Below are positions 58,993-64,000 of a DNA stretch of 64,000 nt, one piece after another. The translations under genes and the position numbers were made by a program. Origin of the DNA: Flectonema sp. DT1601 (Eukaryota; Euglenozoa; Diplonemea; Diplonemida; Diplonemidae). Location of the stretch: contig OZ025838.1 of NCBI GenBank assembly GCA_964019425.1, positions 386,501-450,500 of the forward strand, given 5' to 3'. Within the stretch, counting starts at the first letter, position 1. The number at the start of each line of letters is the position of its first letter. The notes below the pieces were generated by a model that was given only the letters and a program-made list of their open reading frames with translations, did not search any database and was not told the origin of the DNA.

Positions 58993-61900
58993 ATGCGGTC
59001 CGTGGCCTTAATGGCTCTTCTTGGGATGTTTGCAGGAACAGCGGTTTCTTCACCTTCAGCTTCACCTGTTCCTGTCACTGTCGCAACAGTTCCAACTCAG
59101 GCATTCACAACTTCAGAAGCCTCAGGAACTTCTCGTTATGTGTTAGAGAAGATGTCTCAAACTACTATTCCCGGGTCAACTGCTACTAACGTTGGTGCTG
59201 CTGAGTTCATGACGTGGGGTAAGAAGCAACAAGAAATTTATGTTGTTAACGTACCAGAAAAGGTTGTTGACATCTTCGGTCTTGCAACTGATGGCTCGAT
59301 CACAACGACTGGGAAGAAGTTCACAGCAGAGACTGCTGATGCGACACCAAACTCTGTCTGCTACAACGAAAGAGATGATGTCGTTGGTATTGCTTATGGA
59401 AGTACTGGTAAGGGATGGATTGAGTTCTTCAACGCGGAGACTCAGGAACACATCTCTACTCACATGGCACCGAATGGTCTCACCTTGGCTGCCCACTGCA
59501 GTTTTGGTCCTTCTGATGCATGTGCTTACATCGCATTAGAAGGAGAGCCTTACACGAACATTATTAGTAGTGTTGAGACTAACCCTTATGGTGGAGTTCT
59601 TCAGGTCTGTGCTACAGACTTTAAGAATAGTATGACTCATGTTGCTTCTTCATCGACCTTTGCAGGTTTAACATCCTCAACCATAACCGAGTTGGCATCA
59701 AAGAAGGGATGGCACAATCCTCAAAAGTCTACAAACGGCAACGGAATCACCGATTTGGAGCCAGAGTACATCACCTACTCAAGCCAAGGTTCAAACAACA
59801 AGTACGAAGTTTACGTTTGTCTTCAGGAGGCTAACATGATTGCCGTGTATGAAGGAACTACTGCAGCGACTTCAATTGCTCTTACCACTGAGCCAATCCG
59901 ATTCATGCCAATCGGATTTAAGGACAACAACTTCGTTGGTAACGAAATCGATCTCGCCAACGACAACAAAATTGACATTAAAACTTTTAAGGGAGTGAAG
60001 TCAATGTACCAGCCAGACAGTATCGTGTCATTTAGACAAAACGGAAAAGATTATATTCTCATGGCCAGTGAAGGTAAAGTGTCATCAACTGAGACTACTA
60101 ACTCACTAAATGTTGAGGCGAGTGTATTAAGTTACGAAAATGGAGTCGTGAACAGTCCATTTGGTGTTGAAGGAGATGTCATGGTCTCAAGATCATCTCC
60201 TGGACTTCAAGCTAATGGTAATTATGATGGTATTTATCTATTTGGAGGTCGTTCCTTCGTAGTCATGGACGCAGCCAGCGGTGCAGTTGTACACGAGAGT
60301 GGATCACAGTTCGAAAAGTTGATTGAGAAGTACGCTCCTGTGTTCTTTGGAATTGACGATGGAGTAGTCGTTGGTGGTGAACAGAGATCGACGACAAAGG
60401 GACCTGAACCTGAGTCTCTTACTGTTGGTGAGGTTGGTGGAGTTCCTTTAATGTTTGTTGGTTTGGAAAGAACGGGTTTAATCGCGGTTTACGATATTGC
60501 TGATGTTACCGCACCAAAGTTCCACTCCTTCGGATCATCTCTTGACGAAACAAGTATGTGCGATGCGAGATCGAAGATGGTTGACCCTGAGGCACTAAAG
60601 TTTATTGCAGCAGCTGATAACCCAACCAACCAGGATATTTTAATTGCTTCCGGTTCAGTTTCCAACTCGCTTACTATCTTCAAGGTTGTTAAAAAGGAAA
60701 ACCCTAACCTCCAGATGTGTAGGGAGGAGAGTAAAAGATCTGTCTACTCATTCCTTGCTACCTCTGAGTTGGTAACTCTACGAGGTCAAGTTAACGACCT
60801 TATTCGTGAAACAAAGGTCGCTCAGGGAACTGACTTCAATCCTGTTTGTGAGAAGATCTGTACTACAACGGGAACAATTACCTGTGTGAGTTGCACCATC
60901 ACAGCAGGGGAAACTATACCTGTTGGGGTTATGAGATACGAAATTCATTTCAAAGGCAGTACTGCGTACTCCAGGTTGGTGACTGCTGTGCGTGTAAATG
61001 TCGCCGCGTTTGATATAATTGGAAGCTCTTTTGGAATTTCTATATCAGATGTCTCAATACCTGTCACTACCGCCACCGTTCCAACTGAAGCATTCCCTGC
61101 TGGAGAGGCTCCAGGAAGTTCTCGTTACGTGTTGGAAACTTTGTCGCATACTATTGTTCCTGGTTCTACTCTTGCGAATGATGGTGCTGCTGAGTTCATG
61201 ACTTGGGGTAAGAAGCTCCACCAGGTGTACGTTGTAAACGGACCAGCTAAGCAAGTTGACGTTCTGGACATGAAGGCTGACGGTACCTTCGAGTCGTCTG
61301 GAAAGAAGTTTTCAAGCGCGGACGCCGATGCTGAACCAACCTCTGTCTGCTACAACGAAAGAGATGATGTCGTTGGTGTTGCTTACGGAAGCACTGGTAA
61401 GGGATGGATTGAGCTGTACAACGCGGAGACTCAGGCACGCATCTCTACTTACATGGCACCAAATGGCCTGACCCTTGCTGATCATTGCAGTTTTGGTCCT
61501 TCTGATGCATGTGTCTATGCAGCCTTGGAGGGAGAGCCTTACACGAACGCCGCCGGGGTGGCTGTCAACCCTTACGGTGGAATCATTCAGGTCTGTGCTA
61601 CGGACTTCAAAAATGAGGGGACTCACGTTTTCTCTTCAACGACTTTTGAAAGTTTGACCACCGCAACTATGGACGAATTGAGGATAAAGAAAGGATGGCA
61701 CAACCCTCAGTTATTTACAAATGGTGACGGAAAAAGTGATTTGGAGCCGGAGTACATCACTTACTCTTCCATAGCCTCTGACAACACGTACGAAATCTAC
61801 GTCGGAATTCAGGAGGCTAACATGATTGCCGTGTTCAAGGGAACAGCTGCGACGCCTTCTGTGCCCCTGTCGGTTGAGCCAATCAGATTCATGCCAATTG

Positions 61901-63333
61901 GATTTAAGGACAACAGTTTCGTTGGGAACGGAATTGATATCGTCAACGACAAGATTATTGATATTAAAACCTTCAAGGGAGTGAAGTCAATGTACCAACC
62001 AGACAGTATCGCTTCATTGAGACAAAACGGAAGGGATTACATATTCATGGCCAGTGAAGGAGACGAATCATCATACGAAGACGATAACGGATTGTCTGTA
62101 CAGGCGAAGGAACTTACATATGAAGACGGTGTAGTTAACAACCCGTTGGGTGTTGAGGGAGATATGAAAATGAGTAAATCCTCACCTGGACTTCAAGCTA
62201 ACGGTAAGTATGATGGTATTTATCTATTTGGAGGTCGTTCCTTCGTAGTCATGGACGCAGCCAGCGGTGCAGTTGTACACGAGAGTGGATCACAGTTCGA
62301 AAAGTTGATTGAGAAGTACGCTCCGCAGTACTTCGGAATTGACGATGGTGAGTTCTCTGTTGGAGAACAAAAATCCCAAAAGAAAGGACCTGAACCTGAG
62401 TCTCTTGATGTTGGTGAGGTTGGTGGAGTTCCACTTCTGTTTGTTGGTTTAGAGAAGTCCAGCTTGATTGCTGTTTATGACGTGAAAGACGTTGCCGCAC
62501 CAAAGTTCCACTCGTTTGGATCAGTTCTGGATGATGAGAAGCTGTGCACAGTCAACTCTAAGTTGCTTGGACCTGAAGCACTGAAGTTCGTACCAAAGGC
62601 TGATAATCCAACTGATTTTGATTTATTGATTTCTTCAGGATCAGGTTCGAACTCCATTACTGTCTTTAAAGTTTACAAAAAGGATAACGCTGATCTTACT
62701 CCTTGTGCTGCTGAGACACCGGCACCGGAGACTCCAATACCATCGTCTCCAACTCCAGCTCCAACTTTAACACCACCCCCAACTCCGGTTCCTTCGAGAT
62801 CAGCAAATGAACGTGCAGCTGATTTTAATGTTTTAGTAGACATGGAATTGGTAGATGTCGTTAAAAATATTAATTCAATTGGAAATGCTGCAAGAGGGGC
62901 ACTTGGGTCTTCAACAACCCCAGCTTGCGGAACCATCTGTGAAATTGAAACGAGCGCTTGCTTCACATGTGCAGGTACTGCCACCACCACAGGAGAAATT
63001 GCGTCAACGGCAGCAAAGAGATACAGCGTAGCCTACAAGGCTTTCACTGTGTATGGGGATGCTGACTCTAAAAATAGACTAACAGCTGCCTTAAAGCCTG
63101 TTGTTGAAGCTGCAGGGGGTGTGTTCGTAGGTGTTAACGCCGTATTTGGAGATGTCGTTACTGATGATGATGATGGTCTTTCAGGGGGAGCCATTGCAGG
63201 GATCGTTATTGGTTCAGTCAGCTTTGTTATTGTTGTTGCCGTCATCGCTTACTGCTGCTTTTGTAAATCTGTTGAGGAACTAGAAACCTGTGAGGATCCA
63301 GTCCAAAAGACTAGTCCTGATGAAGAGGCCTAG
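58993..63333 (+). CDS. Membrane-anchored protein with two choice-of-anchor I (msp130-like) domains, copy 2
   Basis: A second 1446-residue gene, the same length as copy 1 and with the same layout: signal peptide, anchor-I domain, Cys module, anchor-I domain, proline-rich linker, Cys module, transmembrane helix, acidic tail. From the chosen start I see four residue differences from copy 1: RLNG to RQNG in domain 2 (62020s), AETSAP to AETPAP in the linker, and CFCKP to CFCKS and ELENC to ELETC in the tail. A similar number of silent changes is scattered over the gene. The copy is therefore very recent or kept alike by gene conversion, and it looks fully functional. It shares leader and 3' flank with copy 1, so both are probably expressed alike. 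Reads from the two genes will be hard to tell apart. Confidence 0.88.
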   Translation: MRSVALMALLGMFAGTAVSSPSASPVPVTVATVPTQAFTTSEASGTSRYVLEKMSQTTIPGSTATNVGAAEFMTWGKKQQEIYVVNVPEKVVDIFGLATDGSITTTGKKFTAETADATPNSVCYNERDDVVGIAYGSTGKGWIEFFNAETQEHISTHMAPNGLTLAAHCSFGPSDACAYIALEGEPYTNIISSVETNPYGGVLQVCATDFKNSMTHVASSSTFAGLTSSTITELASKKGWHNPQKSTNGNGITDLEPEYITYSSQGSNNKYEVYVCLQEANMIAVYEGTTAATSIALTTEPIRFMPIGFKDNNFVGNEIDLANDNKIDIKTFKGVKSMYQPDSIVSFRQNGKDYILMASEGKVSSTETTNSLNVEASVLSYENGVVNSPFGVEGDVMVSRSSPGLQANGNYDGIYLFGGRSFVVMDAASGAVVHESGSQFEKLIEKYAPVFFGIDDGVVVGGEQRSTTKGPEPESLTVGEVGGVPLMFVGLERTGLIAVYDIADVTAPKFHSFGSSLDETSMCDARSKMVDPEALKFIAAADNPTNQDILIASGSVSNSLTIFKVVKKENPNLQMCREESKRSVYSFLATSELVTLRGQVNDLIRETKVAQGTDFNPVCEKICTTTGTITCVSCTITAGETIPVGVMRYEIHFKGSTAYSRLVTAVRVNVAAFDIIGSSFGISISDVSIPVTTATVPTEAFPAGEAPGSSRYVLETLSHTIVPGSTLANDGAAEFMTWGKKLHQVYVVNGPAKQVDVLDMKADGTFESSGKKFSSADADAEPTSVCYNERDDVVGVAYGSTGKGWIELYNAETQARISTYMAPNGLTLADHCSFGPSDACVYAALEGEPYTNAAGVAVNPYGGIIQVCATDFKNEGTHVFSSTTFESLTTATMDELRIKKGWHNPQLFTNGDGKSDLEPEYITYSSIASDNTYEIYVGIQEANMIAVFKGTAATPSVPLSVEPIRFMPIGFKDNSFVGNGIDIVNDKIIDIKTFKGVKSMYQPDSIASLRQNGRDYIFMASEGDESSYEDDNGLSVQAKELTYEDGVVNNPLGVEGDMKMSKSSPGLQANGKYDGIYLFGGRSFVVMDAASGAVVHESGSQFEKLIEKYAPQYFGIDDGEFSVGEQKSQKKGPEPESLDVGEVGGVPLLFVGLEKSSLIAVYDVKDVAAPKFHSFGSVLDDEKLCTVNSKLLGPEALKFVPKADNPTDFDLLISSGSGSNSITVFKVYKKDNADLTPCAAETPAPETPIPSSPTPAPTLTPPPTPVPSRSANERAADFNVLVDMELVDVVKNINSIGNAARGALGSSTTPACGTICEIETSACFTCAGTATTTGEIASTAAKRYSVAYKAFTVYGDADSKNRLTAALKPVVEAAGGVFVGVNAVFGDVVTDDDDGLSGGAIAGIVIGSVSFVIVVAVIAYCCFCKSVEELETCEDPVQKTSPDEEA

Positions 63334-64000
63334 AAAAAAACAAAAAGAAGAATCGGCAAACTTCACTTTTTTACTTAAAGAATGATATCTCGTTCACTTT
63401 TTTCTCTGGTTGTGGGGTCAGACTATCTGCCAACGATATGATGCTTTTTCTTTAACTAATGGAAATCACTCATAGGTCTGCATGTTTGTGCTTCTCCAAT
63501 CTCACACTTGTTCTTCTTTTTTTTTTTTGCGTGAAAATTCTTCAGCAAAAAAAAAACATTTCTCTTTTTATTAAAGAATTATATTAAATCAATTTCACCC
63601 CTTTTTGTGATTCAATCAAACATTTTCCTCCTTCACTTTTTTCTCTTGTGAAGTCAGACTATCTGCCAACGATATGATGCTTTTTTTTCTTTAACTAATG
63701 GAAATTATTAGTTGAGGGATCTCATAGGTCTGCATGTTTGTGCTTCTTTTTACTTCTCCTCTATCTCCATATTTATATTTATGTGTTTATGTTTTTTTTT
63801 TAAAAAACCTCCCGTTCTCTTTCTTTTCCCTTCCCTTCCCTTCTTTTTTTATTTTTTTTTTTTTTGAGGAAACACTTCAGCAAAAAAAAAAAGAAAAAAA
63901 GAGGAGGGAAGGAATATATCGCAACGTACTCTTTTAGTTTATTGCACACCGAGTTGAACTTTTACTTCTGAAAGGCACTATTATAGTTGATCTCTTGTGA
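63334..64000. other. 3' flank of the second anchor-I gene
   Basis: Repeats 56238-56895, including the two 238-bp units, with small changes in T and CCCTT tracts. No gene seen before the window ends. Confidence 0.75.

Larger units (their letters stand above)
58861..64000 (+). repeat. Segmental tandem duplication, copy 2 (runs off the window)
   Basis: Partner of 51765-56895. The match continues to the last base of the window, so its right end is not seen. The left edge follows directly on a T tract and a G run. Confidence 0.95.

Noticed and set aside
1-64000. Transposons, rRNA genes and CRISPR arrays
   Set aside because: I looked for terminal repeats, reverse transcriptase or transposase motifs, rRNA and spaced short repeats and saw none; the repeats present are coding modules or the gene duplication.

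Overview
The window is nuclear DNA of a eukaryote, most likely a unicellular protist. Genes are long and intron-poor, the few introns I can place are short (64-73 bp, GT-AG, mostly GTATGT donors), and the spacers are AT-rich and full of poly-A and poly-T runs. All seven genes lie on the + strand. Several start codons sit 20-35 bases after a pyrimidine tract plus AG. One-way gene order with such acceptors is typical of trans-splicing lineages such as Euglenozoa (diplonemids have both trans-splicing and a few cis introns), but no spliced-leader gene was found, so the lineage is only a weak inference.

Positions 3-37006 hold the 3' part of one giant gene whose start lies left of the window. Four exons encode at least 12,264 residues of a modular surface protein. 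In order it has about 75-80 EGF-like cysteine modules in nested near-identical repeats, two blocks of a beta-sandwich plus C-type lectin domain, thirteen vWA-like domains separated by small Cys/Trp modules, EGF-like modules, a membrane-proximal domain, one transmembrane helix and a short tail. The first visible exon is 35.5 kb long; the three introns are all in the last 1.5 kb.

Positions 37007-43275 are a gene-free spacer rich in homopolymers. Then come a secreted GH39-like glycoside hydrolase (43276-44808), a protein with a C-terminal F5/8C (discoidin)-like domain (45248-46738), a protein with a few Pumilio (PUF) repeats (47117-48532) and a secreted beta-lactamase-like serine hydrolase (50210-51373).

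The right end is a recent tandem duplication. Two almost identical 1446-residue genes (51897-56237 and 58993-63333), 7096 bp apart, encode membrane-anchored proteins with two choice-of-anchor I domains, the family that includes the sea urchin biomineralisation protein msp130. A scrap of 3' flank just before the second copy suggests an older array.

Five of the seven genes encode secreted or membrane proteins (adhesin-like, glycosidase, hydrolase, propeller-type surface proteins), so the locus looks devoted to the cell surface. Whether these genes work together is not shown by the sequence.
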